64,000 bases of DNA from Actinokineospora fastidiosa (GTDB lineage Bacteria; Actinomycetota; Actinomycetes; Mycobacteriales; Pseudonocardiaceae), in NCBI RefSeq assembly GCF_014648415.1, contig NZ_BMRB01000001.1:930001-994000 (forward strand). The letters are read 5' to 3'. The position numbers were made by a program, and so were the translations under genes. Shown here piece after piece: positions 45,059 to 54,758 of this stretch (position 1 is the stretch's first letter; the number at the start of each line of letters is the position of its first letter). The notes under the pieces are model-generated. The model was given only the letters and a program-made list of their open reading frames with translations. It searched no databases and was not told the DNA's origin.

Positions 45059-46545
45059 ACACCCCGCTCCGCCGCGTCGGCATGGCCATGCTCGCCATGA
45101 TCGTGCTGCTGCTCCTGAACTCCACCTACATCCAGGTGATCAAGGCCGACGACTACCGCGAGGACCCGCGCAACCGCCGCGTCCTGCTGGAGGAGTACGC
45201 CCGCGAGCGCGGCAAGATCCTGGTGCTCAACGCCGACGAGAAGTGGGTGGCGCTGGCCACGTCGCTGCCCACCGACAACCGCTACCGGTTCCTGCGCCAG
45301 TACCCCAACGGCCCGATGTACAGCCACATCACCGGCCACTACTCGATCAACTACGGCACCGCTGGCCTGGAGCGCTACCAGGACGAGATCCTCAACGGCT
45401 CCGACGACCGGCTGTTCGTGCGGCGGCTGTCGGACCTGATCACCGGCCGGGACCCGCGCGGCGGCAACGTCGTCACCACGATCAACCCGGCCGCGCAGAA
45501 GGCCGCCTACGAGGCCATGGAGAAGAACGGGTTCGCCGGGTCCGTGGTGGCGCTCAACCCCAAGACCGGGCAGATCCTGGCCATGGTCAGCACGCCGTCC
45601 TACGACCCGAACCCGCTGGCAGCGCACTCGCGCGACACGCAGGTGGAGGCGTGGAACTCCTACCAGACCAAGAGCAAGCCGATGCTCAACCGGGCGATCA
45701 GCGAGACCTACGCGCCCGGGTCGACGTTCAAGCTGGTCGTCGCCGCCGCGGCGCTGGAGGACGGGCTGACCAGGGAGGACCAGGTCACCGCCACCGACAA
45801 GATCCAGGTCGGCGGTTCCGAGCTGCGCAACTACAACCGCGGGTTCTGCGCGGGCAGCCGGACCACGGTGACGCTGGAGACCGCGCTCGCGCACTCGTGC
45901 AACACCGCGTTCGCCCAGATCGCCCACGACCTCGGCGAGGAGCGGCTGGTCGAGCAGGCAGCGGCGTTCGGCGTCGGGGAGAGCGAGCTGACCGTGCCGA
46001 TGCCGGTCGTGCAGTCCTGCCTCGGGCCGCGCGTCGAGGGCGGCTGCATGACCGTCGCCGACGAGAACGCGCTGTACCAGAGCGGCATCGGCCAGCGCGA
46101 CGTGCGGCTGAGCCCGCTGCAGAACGCGATGATCGTCGCCGCCATCGCCAACGACGGCGAGGTCATGAAGCCGCAGCTGGTCCAGCAGGTGCTCGCCCCC
46201 GACCTGCAGGAGATCGGCAACTTCGACGAGGAGAGCCTGGGCTCGGCCATGTCCGGCGACAGCGCCGACCAGCTGACCCAGATGATGATCGCCTCCGAGG
46301 AGCGCACCGGGGGCGGCGGCAAGATCGACGGGCTGACCATCGCGTCCAAGACCGGCACCGCCGAGACCGGCAACGACCCGAAGAACACCCCGCCGTTCGC
46401 CTGGTACGTCGCGTTCGCCCCGGCCGAGGACCCGCAGATCGCGGTGGCGGTCGTGGTGGAGAGCAAGGACGTGGCCGCGACCGGCGGCAAGCTGTCCGCG
46501 CAGATCGGCAGGGCCACGATCGGCGCCGCCCTCGGGAGGCGCTGA
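45055..46545 (+). CDS. pbpA: PbpA: class B penicillin-binding transpeptidase
   Basis: 496 residues. One N-terminal transmembrane helix, a dimerisation domain, and a transpeptidase domain with SxxK at 223-226 (STFK), SxN at 281-283 (SCN) and KTG at 432-434. It crosslinks peptidoglycan with RodA, the SEDS protein encoded just upstream, and is a target of PknB in mycobacteria. The start at 45055 overlaps the rodA stop (ATGA). Confidence 0.96.
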   Translation: MNTPLRRVGMAMLAMIVLLLLNSTYIQVIKADDYREDPRNRRVLLEEYARERGKILVLNADEKWVALATSLPTDNRYRFLRQYPNGPMYSHITGHYSINYGTAGLERYQDEILNGSDDRLFVRRLSDLITGRDPRGGNVVTTINPAAQKAAYEAMEKNGFAGSVVALNPKTGQILAMVSTPSYDPNPLAAHSRDTQVEAWNSYQTKSKPMLNRAISETYAPGSTFKLVVAAAALEDGLTREDQVTATDKIQVGGSELRNYNRGFCAGSRTTVTLETALAHSCNTAFAQIAHDLGEERLVEQAAAFGVGESELTVPMPVVQSCLGPRVEGGCMTVADENALYQSGIGQRDVRLSPLQNAMIVAAIANDGEVMKPQLVQQVLAPDLQEIGNFDEESLGSAMSGDSADQLTQMMIASEERTGGGGKIDGLTIASKTGTAETGNDPKNTPPFAWYVAFAPAEDPQIAVAVVVESKDVAATGGKLSAQIGRATIGAALGRR

Positions 46546-46546
46546 C

Positions 46547-47935
46547 ATGCTCACCTCGGGGCAGTTGCTGGCCGACCGCTACCGGCTCAGCCGCCGGATC
46601 GCGGTCGGCGGCATGGGCGAGGTGTGGGAGGCCGCCGACACCCGGCTGGACCGGGCCGTCGCGGTGAAGGTGCTCAAGCCGGAACTGTGCGGCGACGCGG
46701 AGTTCCTGCACCGCTTCCGCACCGAGGCGCGCACCACCGCGTCGCTGAACCACCCGGGCATCGCCGCCGTGCACGACTACGGCGAGACCGCGGCCGTCGT
46801 CGACGGGCCCAAGGACACCGCCTACCTGGTGATGGAGCTGGTCGAGGGCGAGCCGCTGGCCGCGATCGTGGCCCGCGAGGGCCGGATGAACGCCGACCGC
46901 GTGCTCGACATCCTGGAGCAGGCCGGGTTCGCGCTGCAGGCCGCGCACGAGCGCGGGTACGTCCACCGCGACGTCAAGCCGGGCAACATCCTGATCACCC
47001 CGTCCGGCGTGGTGAAGCTGACCGACTTCGGCATCGCCAAGGCGGCCGACGCCGCGCCGGTGACCCGCTCGGGCATGGTCATGGGCACCGCCCACTACAT
47101 CGCCCCCGAGCAGGCGCTGGGCCACGAGGCCGAGCCCGCCAGCGACGTGTACTCCCTGGCCGTGGTCGGCTACGAGTGCCTGACCGGCCACCGCCCGTTC
47201 CTCTCGGAGAACGCGGTGACGGTGGCGATGATGCACATCCGGGACGCGCCGCCGCCGCTGCCGCCGGACGTGCCGCCGGGCGCGCGCGCGGTCATCGAGG
47301 CCACGCTGGTGAAGGACCCGCGCCGCCGCTACGGCAGCGGCGGGGAGTTCGCCGCCGCGGTCGCCGCCGTGCGCGCGGGCCGCCCGCTGCCCGCGCCGTC
47401 CGGCTACGCCATGCCCAGGGCCGGGCACACCCATCCGGGCATGATGCCCGTGCAGGGCACCGGCGCGTTCGCGCCGCCACCGCCCGCGCCGCCCCGGCAG
47501 CGCGGCCGCACCGGGCTGTGGGTGACGATCGTGGTGCTGGCCGTCGCGCTGATCGCGGCGCTGGCGATCGGCCTGCCCGCGATCCTCGACGGCGACGACG
47601 GCGGCTCGCCGGGCATGACCTCGCCCAGCCGCGACGTCGAGACGACCACCGCCGTCCCCCAGGACTCCGAGACCGAGGACACCGAGCCCGGCGGCCCGCC
47701 CGGCATGGCCGACCCGCCGGTCGCGTTCGTGCCCGCGCCGTACCTGGGCAAGAGCGCGCTCACCGTGGCGGAGGACCTGATCGCGCTGGGGGTCGACGTC
47801 GAGGTGCGCACCGAGGAGGGCACGCCGCCGCGCAACCGGGCGGCCTGCCTCGTCGTAGGGTCGTCGCCGGAGGGCGCGGTCTACCGCGGCGATACGGTCA
47901 CAATCTTCTGCAGGCCCCAAGCCGGGTCGCGGTGA
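46547..47935 (+). CDS. pknA: PknA: transmembrane Ser/Thr kinase with a PASTA-like C-terminal domain
   Basis: 462 residues. Kinase domain 10-275 with Gly loop (IAVGGMGEV), Lys41, HRDVKPGN with catalytic Asp142, and an activation segment containing [18 protein letters not shown] transmembrane helix lies at about 325-345. The extracytoplasmic tail (about 380-455: [20 protein letters not shown], then [16 protein letters not shown]) reads like one PASTA repeat, which M. tuberculosis PknA lacks. One base separates the start from the pbpA stop. Confidence 0.95.
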   Translation: MLTSGQLLADRYRLSRRIAVGGMGEVWEAADTRLDRAVAVKVLKPELCGDAEFLHRFRTEARTTASLNHPGIAAVHDYGETAAVVDGPKDTAYLVMELVEGEPLAAIVAREGRMNADRVLDILEQAGFALQAAHERGYVHRDVKPGNILITPSGVVKLTDFGIAKAADAAPVTRSGMVMGTAHYIAPEQALGHEAEPASDVYSLAVVGYECLTGHRPFLSENAVTVAMMHIRDAPPPLPPDVPPGARAVIEATLVKDPRRRYGSGGEFAAAVAAVRAGRPLPAPSGYAMPRAGHTHPGMMPVQGTGAFAPPPPAPPRQRGRTGLWVTIVVLAVALIAALAIGLPAILDGDDGGSPGMTSPSRDVETTTAVPQDSETEDTEPGGPPGMADPPVAFVPAPYLGKSALTVAEDLIALGVDVEVRTEEGTPPRNRAACLVVGSSPEGAVYRGDTVTIFCRPQAGSR

Positions 47936-47988
47936 TCGCCGATGCAACGTCAGGATCTGGACATGACTAGGAGCGGGACGACGCACCA

Positions 47989-49989
47989 ATGACCACACCG
48001 CGTTTGCTCTCCAACCGCTACGAGATCGGTGAGACTCTCGGTTACGGCGGCATGTCCGAGGTCCACCGGGGCCGCGACGTCCGGCTCGGGCGGGAGGTCG
48101 CGGTCAAGGTGCTGCGCGCCGACCTCGCCCGCGACCCGCAGTTCCAGGAGCGGTTCCGCCGCGAGGCGCAGAACGCCGCCGCGCTGAACCACCCGGCCAT
48201 CGTCGCGGTCTACGACACCGGCGAGACGCTCACCGAGCAGGGCCCGCTGCCCTACATCGTGATGGAGTACGTCGACGGCCGGACGCTGCGCGACATCGTC
48301 AAGACCGAGGGGCCGCTGTCCGGGCAGAGAGCCATGGAGATCATGGCCGACGTCTGCGCCGCCCTGGACTTCAGCCACCGGCACGGCATCGTGCACCGCG
48401 ACGTCAAGCCCGCCAACGTCATGATCAATCGCTCGGGCGCGGTCAAGGTCATGGACTTCGGCATCGCCCGCGCGGTCGCCGACGGGCAGGCCGCGGTCAC
48501 CCAGACCGCCGCGGTCATCGGCACCGCGCAGTACCTCTCCCCCGAGCAGGCGCGCGGCGAGGCCGTCGACGCCCGCTCCGACGTCTACGCCACCGGCTGC
48601 GTCCTCTTCGAGCTGCTGACCGGCGAGCCGCCGTTCACCGGGGACTCCCCGGTGGCGGTGGCCTACCAGCACGTGCGGGAGGACCCGAGGCCGCCGTCGC
48701 AGCTCAACCCCCGGGTGAGCCCGCAGCTGGACGCGATCGTGCTCAAGGCGATGTCCAAGGGCGCGGCCAACCGCTACCAGTCGGCCGCCGAGATGCGCAC
48801 CGACATCGTGCGCGTGCTGTCGGGCCAGCGCCCGTCCGCGCCGATGGTGATGACCGAGGACGACCGCACTGCCGTGCTCGGCGCGGGCAGGCCGATGCCG
48901 ACCTCCGGCGGCGGGCGGCACCGTCCCGAGGCGCTGGTCGACGACTACGACGACTACTACGACGACGAGGACGAGCGCCGCCGCAAGCAGCGCAAGACCT
49001 GGGCGGTCGTCCTGGCCGCGCTGCTGGTCGCCGCCCTGGTCGGCCTGCTGTTCTGGCTGCTGAACCAGGAGGACGCGCCCACCACGCCGCAGACCGTCGC
49101 GGTGCCCGACGTGGTGAGCCAGCTGGAGGCCGACGCCCGCAGGCAGCTCGAGGCCGCCGGGCTGAAGGTCGAGCGGGTCGAGGTCAAGTGCGAGCAGACC
49201 GCCGACGGCCAGCCCGGCGAGTGCGGCGCGAACGACATCGGCCGGGTCATCGGCACCACGCCCGCCGCGGGCACCGAGGTGAGCCCGGGCGACACGGTCA
49301 CCTACCGGGTCGGCGTGAAGCCGGGCAAGGTCGCCGTTCCCGACGTGATCGGCAAGACCCAGGAAGAGGCCACCACCGCGCTGGAAGAGGCGAAGCTGCA
49401 GGTCTCGCCGACCGTCGCCGAGGAAGAGGTCGACGACGAGAGCAAGGTCGGCAAGGTCGTCAAGACCAACCCGGCCGCCAACCAGCAGGTCGACGTCGGC
49501 ACCTCGGTCACGCTGACGATCGGCAAGGCCAAGGCGAAGGTCTCCGTCCCGAACGTGATCGGCCAGGACTACGAGACCGCGGCCCGCAACCTCAAGGAGG
49601 CCGGTCTCGAGCCGCAGCGCCGCGACGTCTCCTCCGACCAGCCCGCGGGCACGGTCGTCAACCAGGCGCCCAAGGACGGCGAGGTCGCGCCCGGCTTCAC
49701 CGTCGTGCTCGACGTCTCCAACGGCGACCAGGTCGACCAGCCCCTGGAGATGCCCGACCTCTCCGGCATGACCGTGGACGAGGCCGAGCAGGCCCTGCGG
49801 GGCGGCGGCTGGACCGGCCGGTTCAACGTCAACAAGGTGCGCGACACCTGTGACGAGGAGGAGATCGGCAAGATCTTCAACCAGAGCCCGAACCCGGGCG
49901 AGGAGATCGACAAGGACCGCACGATCCAGGTGTTCGTCCACGAGGAGCAGCAGTTCGGCTGCCTGCCCGGCGGCGGCAACGGCAACTAG
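47989..49989 (+). CDS. pknB: PknB: transmembrane Ser/Thr kinase with four PASTA repeats
   Basis: 666 residues. Kinase domain 10-275 with Lys40, HRDVKPAN (Asp138) and the activation-loop T-x-T (AAVTQTAAVIGTAQYLSPEQ-like). A juxtamembrane acidic stretch (DDYDDYYDDEDE) precedes a transmembrane helix (about 338-360). Four PASTA domains follow (each beginning AVPDV, AVPDV, SVPNV and EMPDL), sensing muropeptides or lipid II in known relatives. ATG 53 bases after pknA. The block ends here with a strong hairpin. Confidence 0.97.
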   Translation: MTTPRLLSNRYEIGETLGYGGMSEVHRGRDVRLGREVAVKVLRADLARDPQFQERFRREAQNAAALNHPAIVAVYDTGETLTEQGPLPYIVMEYVDGRTLRDIVKTEGPLSGQRAMEIMADVCAALDFSHRHGIVHRDVKPANVMINRSGAVKVMDFGIARAVADGQAAVTQTAAVIGTAQYLSPEQARGEAVDARSDVYATGCVLFELLTGEPPFTGDSPVAVAYQHVREDPRPPSQLNPRVSPQLDAIVLKAMSKGAANRYQSAAEMRTDIVRVLSGQRPSAPMVMTEDDRTAVLGAGRPMPTSGGGRHRPEALVDDYDDYYDDEDERRRKQRKTWAVVLAALLVAALVGLLFWLLNQEDAPTTPQTVAVPDVVSQLEADARRQLEAAGLKVERVEVKCEQTADGQPGECGANDIGRVIGTTPAAGTEVSPGDTVTYRVGVKPGKVAVPDVIGKTQEEATTALEEAKLQVSPTVAEEEVDDESKVGKVVKTNPAANQQVDVGTSVTLTIGKAKAKVSVPNVIGQDYETAARNLKEAGLEPQRRDVSSDQPAGTVVNQAPKDGEVAPGFTVVLDVSNGDQVDQPLEMPDLSGMTVDEAEQALRGGGWTGRFNVNKVRDTCDEEEIGKIFNQSPNPGEEIDKDRTIQVFVHEEQQFGCLPGGGNGN

Positions 49990-50001
49990 CCCCTGACGAC
50001 C

Positions 50002-50033
50002 TGTGGCCCCCCGTCCTCGGACGGGGGGCCACA
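50002..50033. terminator. Bidirectional hairpin between pknB and pabA
   Basis: TGTGGCCCCCCGTCC and its complement form a 15-bp perfect stem around a 2-base loop, between convergent genes. Confidence 0.85.
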
Positions 50034-50058
50034 GTCTTTGTTCGGGGAAGGTGTGCGC

Positions 50059-50709
50059 TCAGGACAGCGCTGCGGTGAGGGCGCGCATCTGCTTCTCCAG
50101 CTCCACGATCCGGTGCTCCGGCACCGGGAAGCCCGCCGCCGCCATCCAGTTGGCGAGCATGCGGTGGCCGCCGTCGGTCAGCACCGACTCCGGGTGGAAC
50201 TGGACGCCCTCGACCGGCAGCGTGCGGTGGCGCATGGCCATGACGATGCCCGTCGCGGTGCGGCCGGTGACCTCGAACTCCGCGTCCGGGATCGTCTCCG
50301 GCAGCACCGTCAGCGAGTGGTAGCGGGTGGCGGTGAACGGGCTGGGCAGCCCGGCCAGCACGCCGCCGCCGGTGTGCTCGACCTGGCTGGTCTTGCCGTG
50401 CAGCAGCTCCGGGGCGCGGTCGACGGTGGCGCCCCACGCCACGCCGATGGCCTGGTGGCCGAGGCAGACGCCGAGGACCGGCAGCGCGCGCTCGGCGCAG
50501 CGGCGGACGGTGTCGATGCTGTGGCCCGCGCGCTCCGGCGTGCTCGGGCCGGGGCTGACGAGCACGGCGTCGAAGCCGTCGAGGGCGCCGGGGGCGGCGA
50601 GTTCGGGCGCGTCGTTGCGCCAGACCGTGCAGTCGGCGCCGAGCTGGGCCAGGTACTGGACCAGGTTGTAGACGAAGCTGTCGTAGTTGTCGACCACGAG
50701 GACGCGCAT
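50059..50709 (-). CDS. pabA: Glutamine amidotransferase, para-aminobenzoate/anthranilate synthase component II
   Basis: 216 residues, class I glutamine amidotransferase: GVCLGHQAIG with the nucleophilic Cys, and HPES with catalytic His. The N-terminal VDNYDSFVYNLVQYL and SPGPSTPE are shared by PabA and TrpG, so folate or tryptophan supply cannot be separated by eye. Placement next to pknB is conserved in actinobacteria and usually called pabA. Confidence 0.92.
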   Translation of the reverse strand: MRVLVVDNYDSFVYNLVQYLAQLGADCTVWRNDAPELAAPGALDGFDAVLVSPGPSTPERAGHSIDTVRRCAERALPVLGVCLGHQAIGVAWGATVDRAPELLHGKTSQVEHTGGGVLAGLPSPFTATRYHSLTVLPETIPDAEFEVTGRTATGIVMAMRHRTLPVEGVQFHPESVLTDGGHRMLANWMAAAGFPVPEHRIVELEKQMRALTAALS

Positions 50710-50751
50710 GCCGTCAACCTACCGGCCACATGCGGATGGAAGCATCCTCGT

Positions 50752-51939
50752 ATGCGCCGCGAACTGGGGGTTATGGACGCCACCGCCATCGGGCTCGGCT
50801 CGATGCTGGGCGCGGGCGTCTTCGCGGTGTTCGCCCCGGCCGCAGCGGCGGCGGGCGGTCTGCTGCTCGTCGCGCTCGGGATCGCCGGGTTCGTCGCGTA
50901 CTGCAACGCGAACGCGTCCGCGCGCCTGGCGGCCGTCTATCCCGCGTCGGGCGGCACCTACCTGTATGGGCGCGAGGTGCTCGGGCCGTGGTGGGGGTTC
51001 GTCGCGGGCTGGGGTTTCGTGGTCGGGAAGACGGCCAGCTGCGCGGCCATGGCGATGACGTTCGCCGCGTACGCCGCGCCCGGGTTCGAGCGGCCCGCCG
51101 CGGTGGGCGCGGTCGTCGTGCTGACGGCGGTGACCTGCCTCGGCATCACCCGCACGGCCGCGGTCACCAAGGTGCTGTTGGCGATCGTGCTGGTGGTCCT
51201 GCTGGGCGCCGTCGCGGTGTCCGTGCCCGCCGTCGGCGCGATCGCGTGGGCGCCCTCGGGTCCGCTCGGCGTGCTCCAGGCCGCCGGGCTGCTGTTCTTC
51301 GCCTTCGCCGGGTACGCCCGGATCGCCACCCTCGGCGAGGAGGTCCGCGACCCCGCCCGCACCATCCCGCGCGCGGTGCTGGCCGCGTTGAGCGCGGCCG
51401 TGATCATCTACCTCATCGTCGGGTCGACCCTGCTGCTGGTGCTCGGCCCGGCCCGGCTGGCGGCGTCGGCCGCGCCGCTGGTGGACCTGGTCGGCGCGGC
51501 CGGGCTGCCGGGGTGGGCCGCGGTCGTCCGGGTCGGCGCGGCGGCTGCCTGCCTGGGCGCACTGGTCGGGCTCATCGCGGGGATCGGCCGCACGACGCTG
51601 GCCATGGCCCGCGAGCGGGACCTGCCGGGCGGACTGGCCGCCGTCCACGGCTCGGTGCCCAGGGTGGCGCAGGTCGCCGTCGGCGCGGTGGTGTGCGGGC
51701 TCGTGCTCGTCGCGGACCTGCGCGGGGTGGTCGGCTTCTCGTCGTTCGGCGTGCTCGTCTACTACGCGGTCGCCAACGCCTGCGCGTACCGGAAGTGGCG
51801 CGGCCCGCTGCCCGCGGCCGGGCTGGCGGGCTGCGTCCTGCTGGTGGTCACCCTGCCGACCTGGTCGGTGGTCACGGGCGTCGCCGTGTTCGCCGTGGGT
51901 CTGCTCGGGCGGCTGGCTATTCGGTCGTCACCTCGTTGA
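50752..51939 (+). CDS. APC-family amino acid permease
   Basis: 395 residues and about eleven transmembrane helices. The APC start GLGSMLGAGVFAVFA and the LYGREVLGPWWGFVAGW and FAGYARIATLGEEVRDPART segments are typical. Substrate unknown. Start ATG 50752 (MRRELGVMDATAIG) lies only 42 bases from the divergent pabA start. Stop overlaps the 51-residue gene on the other strand by 23 bases. Confidence 0.88.
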   Translation: MRRELGVMDATAIGLGSMLGAGVFAVFAPAAAAAGGLLLVALGIAGFVAYCNANASARLAAVYPASGGTYLYGREVLGPWWGFVAGWGFVVGKTASCAAMAMTFAAYAAPGFERPAAVGAVVVLTAVTCLGITRTAAVTKVLLAIVLVVLLGAVAVSVPAVGAIAWAPSGPLGVLQAAGLLFFAFAGYARIATLGEEVRDPARTIPRAVLAALSAAVIIYLIVGSTLLLVLGPARLAASAAPLVDLVGAAGLPGWAAVVRVGAAAACLGALVGLIAGIGRTTLAMARERDLPGGLAAVHGSVPRVAQVAVGAVVCGLVLVADLRGVVGFSSFGVLVYYAVANACAYRKWRGPLPAAGLAGCVLLVVTLPTWSVVTGVAVFAVGLLGRLAIRSSPR

Positions 51940-52072
51940 ACGGCAGCTTCGGCTCGATCCACGGGAACACCACGAACATCAGCAGCGCCACCACGCCCGC
52001 GATCAGCAGCACCGCGGTCAGGACCCGGACCGCGAACGGGCCGGGCAGGTGCCGCCAGATCCAGCCGTACAT
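51917..52072 (-). CDS. Small membrane protein after sortase E
   Basis: 51 residues: one transmembrane helix ([20 protein letters not shown]) between [16 protein letters not shown] and a short acidic outer end ([10 protein letters not shown]). ATG overlaps the sortase stop (ATGA), so the two are translated together. Small proteins of this kind sit beside sortase E in many actinobacteria; possible sortase partner. Confidence 0.8.
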   Translation of the reverse strand: MYGWIWRHLPGPFAVRVLTAVLLIAGVVALLMFVVFPWIEPKLPFNEVTTE

Positions 52073-52899
52073 CAGACGGTCTCCTTCAGCTCCGGCGGCA
52101 GCGCCCCCGGGTTGTTCGGGTCCTTCTCCCACTGCTTGACCATCACCGCGTGCACGATGAGCCGCTCGCGGTCGGAGAAGCGCGGGTGGCAGGTGGTCAG
52201 CGTCATCAGGGTGACCTGCTCGCCGACGCTGTTCTCCGCGCCCGGCAGCCCGGGCACGGGGGCCACGACCTCGCCCTGCCCCGGGCTGACGATTCGCTGG
52301 CCGACGACCTTGTCGTACGGCGCGCCCAGCGGCGAGACGCCCACGCACCTCGGGTCGGCCGCGCGCGTGCCCGCCCAGTCGGCGACCTCGTCGGCCTTGG
52401 GCAGCACGCGGTAGACGAACCAGTTGTAGCGGGTCTCCACGACGATGGCGTCACAGGAGTTCAGCAGGTCGATGTCGTTGAACGGCGCGCCCTTGCCCAC
52501 CCGGTGGCCCGCGACGGCGAAGTTGCCGGGCTCGCCGGGGTAGGCGGTGTCCGGGTAGTGGCCGGGGCCGATCTCCAGGGTCTTCTCGGTGATGCCTTCC
52601 AGGATCGTGAAGGAGTAGTCCGCGCCGAAGGTGGGGATGAACATCTTCGCGAAGCCCGCGCCCTCGTCGAGGCCGTCGAACCGCTCGACCCGCTCGGGGT
52701 CGGCCGGGGTGCCCCAGCGGTCGTCCAGCGCGGAGGTGGCCTCGCGCTGCTTGGCCGCGGAGAAGATGTCGGTGACGTAGACCTCGTAGACCACGAACAG
52801 CAGGATCACCAGGCCGAGTGTGATGAACACCTCGCCGACCCCGCGCACGACCGAGCGCGCACCGCCGCCCTCCGGCGCCGTGGGCGCGACCGTGCTCAT
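52072..52899 (-). CDS. Class E sortase
   Basis: 275 residues. N-terminal transmembrane helix (about 27-47) and an exported sortase domain with [19 protein letters not shown] (catalytic His) and [20 protein letters not shown] with catalytic Cys237 and Arg at 244 or 246. Class E sortases attach proteins with LAxTG to lipid II/peptidoglycan or build pili. Divergent from crgA; a perfect ACGTTAACGT lies between at 52954-52963. Confidence 0.92.
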   Translation of the reverse strand: MSTVAPTAPEGGGARSVVRGVGEVFITLGLVILLFVVYEVYVTDIFSAAKQREATSALDDRWGTPADPERVERFDGLDEGAGFAKMFIPTFGADYSFTILEGITEKTLEIGPGHYPDTAYPGEPGNFAVAGHRVGKGAPFNDIDLLNSCDAIVVETRYNWFVYRVLPKADEVADWAGTRAADPRCVGVSPLGAPYDKVVGQRIVSPGQGEVVAPVPGLPGAENSVGEQVTLMTLTTCHPRFSDRERLIVHAVMVKQWEKDPNNPGALPPELKETV

Positions 52900-53028
52900 C
52901 CGAAATCCTCCGCAGGATTGTTGGCGACTGGTGATCCGGCCACCTGCTCCGTTACGTTAACGTGTTGCATCGGCGCGAGTTGCGCCCATGCCGCGCGCAC
53001 CCGAAGTTCCCAGCCAGGCGAGGACAGC

Positions 53029-53295
53029 ATGCCGAAGTCGAAGGTCCGCAAGAAGGCCGCCTACACCCCTCCGGCCGACCGCCGGACAGCGGTGAAGGTC
53101 AAGCCCGCCGGACCGTCCCACCCGCTCTACATCACCATCATGCTGGGCATCATGGTGCTCGGCCTGGCGTGGCTGGTCGTGAATTACATCGCCGGGGAGA
53201 AGATCCCCTTCATGGCCGACCTCGGCAACTGGAACTTCGCCATCGGGTTCGCGCTGATGATCGCGGGCCTGCTGATGACGATGCGCTGGCGGTAG
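53029..53295 (+). CDS. crgA: CrgA: cell-division inhibitor
   Basis: 88 residues. A basic N-terminus ([20 protein letters not shown]), then two transmembrane helices ([20 protein letters not shown] and [20 protein letters not shown]), as in CrgA of mycobacteria and Streptomyces, a divisome assembly factor binding FtsZ, FtsI and FtsQ. Placement beside the kinase block is conserved. Spacing of AGGCGAGGACAGC before ATG is adequate. Confidence 0.93.
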   Translation: MPKSKVRKKAAYTPPADRRTAVKVKPAGPSHPLYITIMLGIMVLGLAWLVVNYIAGEKIPFMADLGNWNFAIGFALMIAGLLMTMRWR

Positions 53296-53398
53296 GCGGC
53301 CATCCACAGTCCGTCGCCCCGTACCCCCGTTCGGGGTCTCAAGGACTGCGCCGTTCGGCCCCTACCGGCTGAACCACATGGATGTAAGTCATCCCCAG

Positions 53399-53420
53399 TG
53401 TGGATAACTGCTGTGGACAA
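53399..53420 (-). promoter_or_regulatory. DnaA box pair before PH-domain gene
   Basis: TGTGGATAA at 53399-53407 and TGTGGACAA at 53412-53420, both on the reverse strand, 13 bases start to start, the same spacing and orientation as at 20080. They end two bases before the ATG at 53423. Confidence 0.65.
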
Positions 53421-53422
53421 CC

Positions 53423-53839
53423 ATGAATGAGCACCGGTCGTCCTGGGCCCCGGACCCCGCCGCGGTGGCGGTGGGCTGGGCGCTGTGCGCCGGGGCGGTG
53501 GCAGCCGCGCTGCTGGTCGACGACCGGCGCGGCGGACTCATGCTGCTCGTCGCCGCCGTCATGCTGGGCCTGATCGCCCTGTTCGGCACGGTGGCGCGGC
53601 CGCGGCTGTCGGCAGACCGCGACGGCATCACCGTGCGCGGGCTGACGGGCAGCAGGCACTGGCGGTGGGCCGAGGTGAACGTGCGGCTCGTCCGGACGCG
53701 CAGGCTCGGGCGCGTGTCGACCGCGGTGGAGCTGGACGCCGACAACGCCGAGCCGCCCGCCCTGGTCCTGCTCGGGCGGCTCGACCTCGGCGCGGACCCG
53801 GAGGACGTCGCCGACGCCCTGGTCCGCCTGCGCACCTGA
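53423..53839 (+). CDS. PH-domain membrane protein
   Basis: 138 residues with two transmembrane helices (AVAVGWALCAGAVAAALLV and GLMLLVAAVMLGLIALFG), then a short PH-like cytoplasmic domain (SADRDGITVRGLTG, HWRWAEVNVRLVRTRRLGR). Corresponds by position and shape to the Rv0010c-type PH domain protein near crgA. Not otherwise characterised. The 3' end is six bases from the convergent rhomboid stop. Confidence 0.85.
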   Translation: MNEHRSSWAPDPAAVAVGWALCAGAVAAALLVDDRRGGLMLLVAAVMLGLIALFGTVARPRLSADRDGITVRGLTGSRHWRWAEVNVRLVRTRRLGRVSTAVELDADNAEPPALVLLGRLDLGADPEDVADALVRLRT

Positions 53840-53845
53840 CGTCGT

Positions 53846-54754
53846 CTAGCGCGTGATGTAGCAGATCATGGCGGTCGGGTCGGTGCAGAACACCAGCTCG
53901 GCCAGCTGGCCCTGGCGCAGCACGTACAGGCTCGCGAGCGCCACGACCACCAGCGCGCACGCCCCGATGTGCAGCGCGAGCCGGTTCGCGGGCGGGGCGT
54001 AGACGAACGCGACCGCCAGCGCCGCGCCGACGACGAGCCCGCCGAGGTGCCCGAGCAGCGAGACGTTCGGGATCACCCACCAGGTGATGAGGGTCAGCGC
54101 CAGCACGTAGACGATGAGCTGCGTCGCCTGTCCGCGCCGGAGCCGGATGACCAGCACCACCAGCGCGCCCAGCACGCCGTAGACAGCGCCGGAGGCACCC
54201 GCGAGCTGGCCGCCGATGTCGCCGAAGACGTACTCGGCCACGCTGCCGCCCAGCAGCGCCAGCAGGTACAGCGCCAGGAAGCGCGCCCTGCCCAGCACGA
54301 GCTCGGTGTCGCGCAGGAACCACAGCGACATCATGTTGACCAGCACGTGGAACGGCCCGAAGTGCAGGAACCCCGCCGTGAGCAGCCGCCACGGCTGGCC
54401 ATCGGTGATCGACGGGTCGAACCCGACGAGCGCGCGGAAGAAGGGCGAGTCGCCGTTCTCGGTGACGCTCTGCGCCAGGACCGCGGTCAGCAGGAAGACC
54501 GCGACGTTGACCGCGATGAGGATCGGGACCAGCACGACCTTGCCGTCGGTGCGCGCGCCAGCGACCGTGGTGGCCTGCCGGGTGGTCCGGCGGCCCTGCT
54601 CAACGCAGTCCACGCACTGGTAGCCGACCGACGCGTCCACCAGGCACTCCGGGCAGGCCGGTCGGCCGCAGCGGGTGCAGGACAGGCCGGTCGGCCGGTC
54701 GCGGTGCCGGGCGCAGACGGGCAGGCCCGCCTGCGCCCCGTGCGGGGTCGCCAC
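53846..54754 (-). CDS. Rhomboid intramembrane serine protease with N-terminal zinc ribbon
   Basis: 302 residues. N-terminal Cys/His cluster (CARHRDRPTGLSCTRCGRPACPEC-type, B-box-like) followed by six or seven transmembrane helices. Catalytic Ser188 in GASGAVYG and His236 in GHLGG, with the HFGPFHVLVNMMSLWFLR loop typical of rhomboids. GTG start four bases after the ppiA stop on the same strand. Substrate unknown; adjacency to ppiA is conserved. Confidence 0.93.
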   Translation of the reverse strand: MATPHGAQAGLPVCARHRDRPTGLSCTRCGRPACPECLVDASVGYQCVDCVEQGRRTTRQATTVAGARTDGKVVLVPILIAVNVAVFLLTAVLAQSVTENGDSPFFRALVGFDPSITDGQPWRLLTAGFLHFGPFHVLVNMMSLWFLRDTELVLGRARFLALYLLALLGGSVAEYVFGDIGGQLAGASGAVYGVLGALVVLVIRLRRGQATQLIVYVLALTLITWWVIPNVSLLGHLGGLVVGAALAVAFVYAPPANRLALHIGACALVVVALASLYVLRQGQLAELVFCTDPTAMICYITR

Positions 54755-54758
54755 GAGG

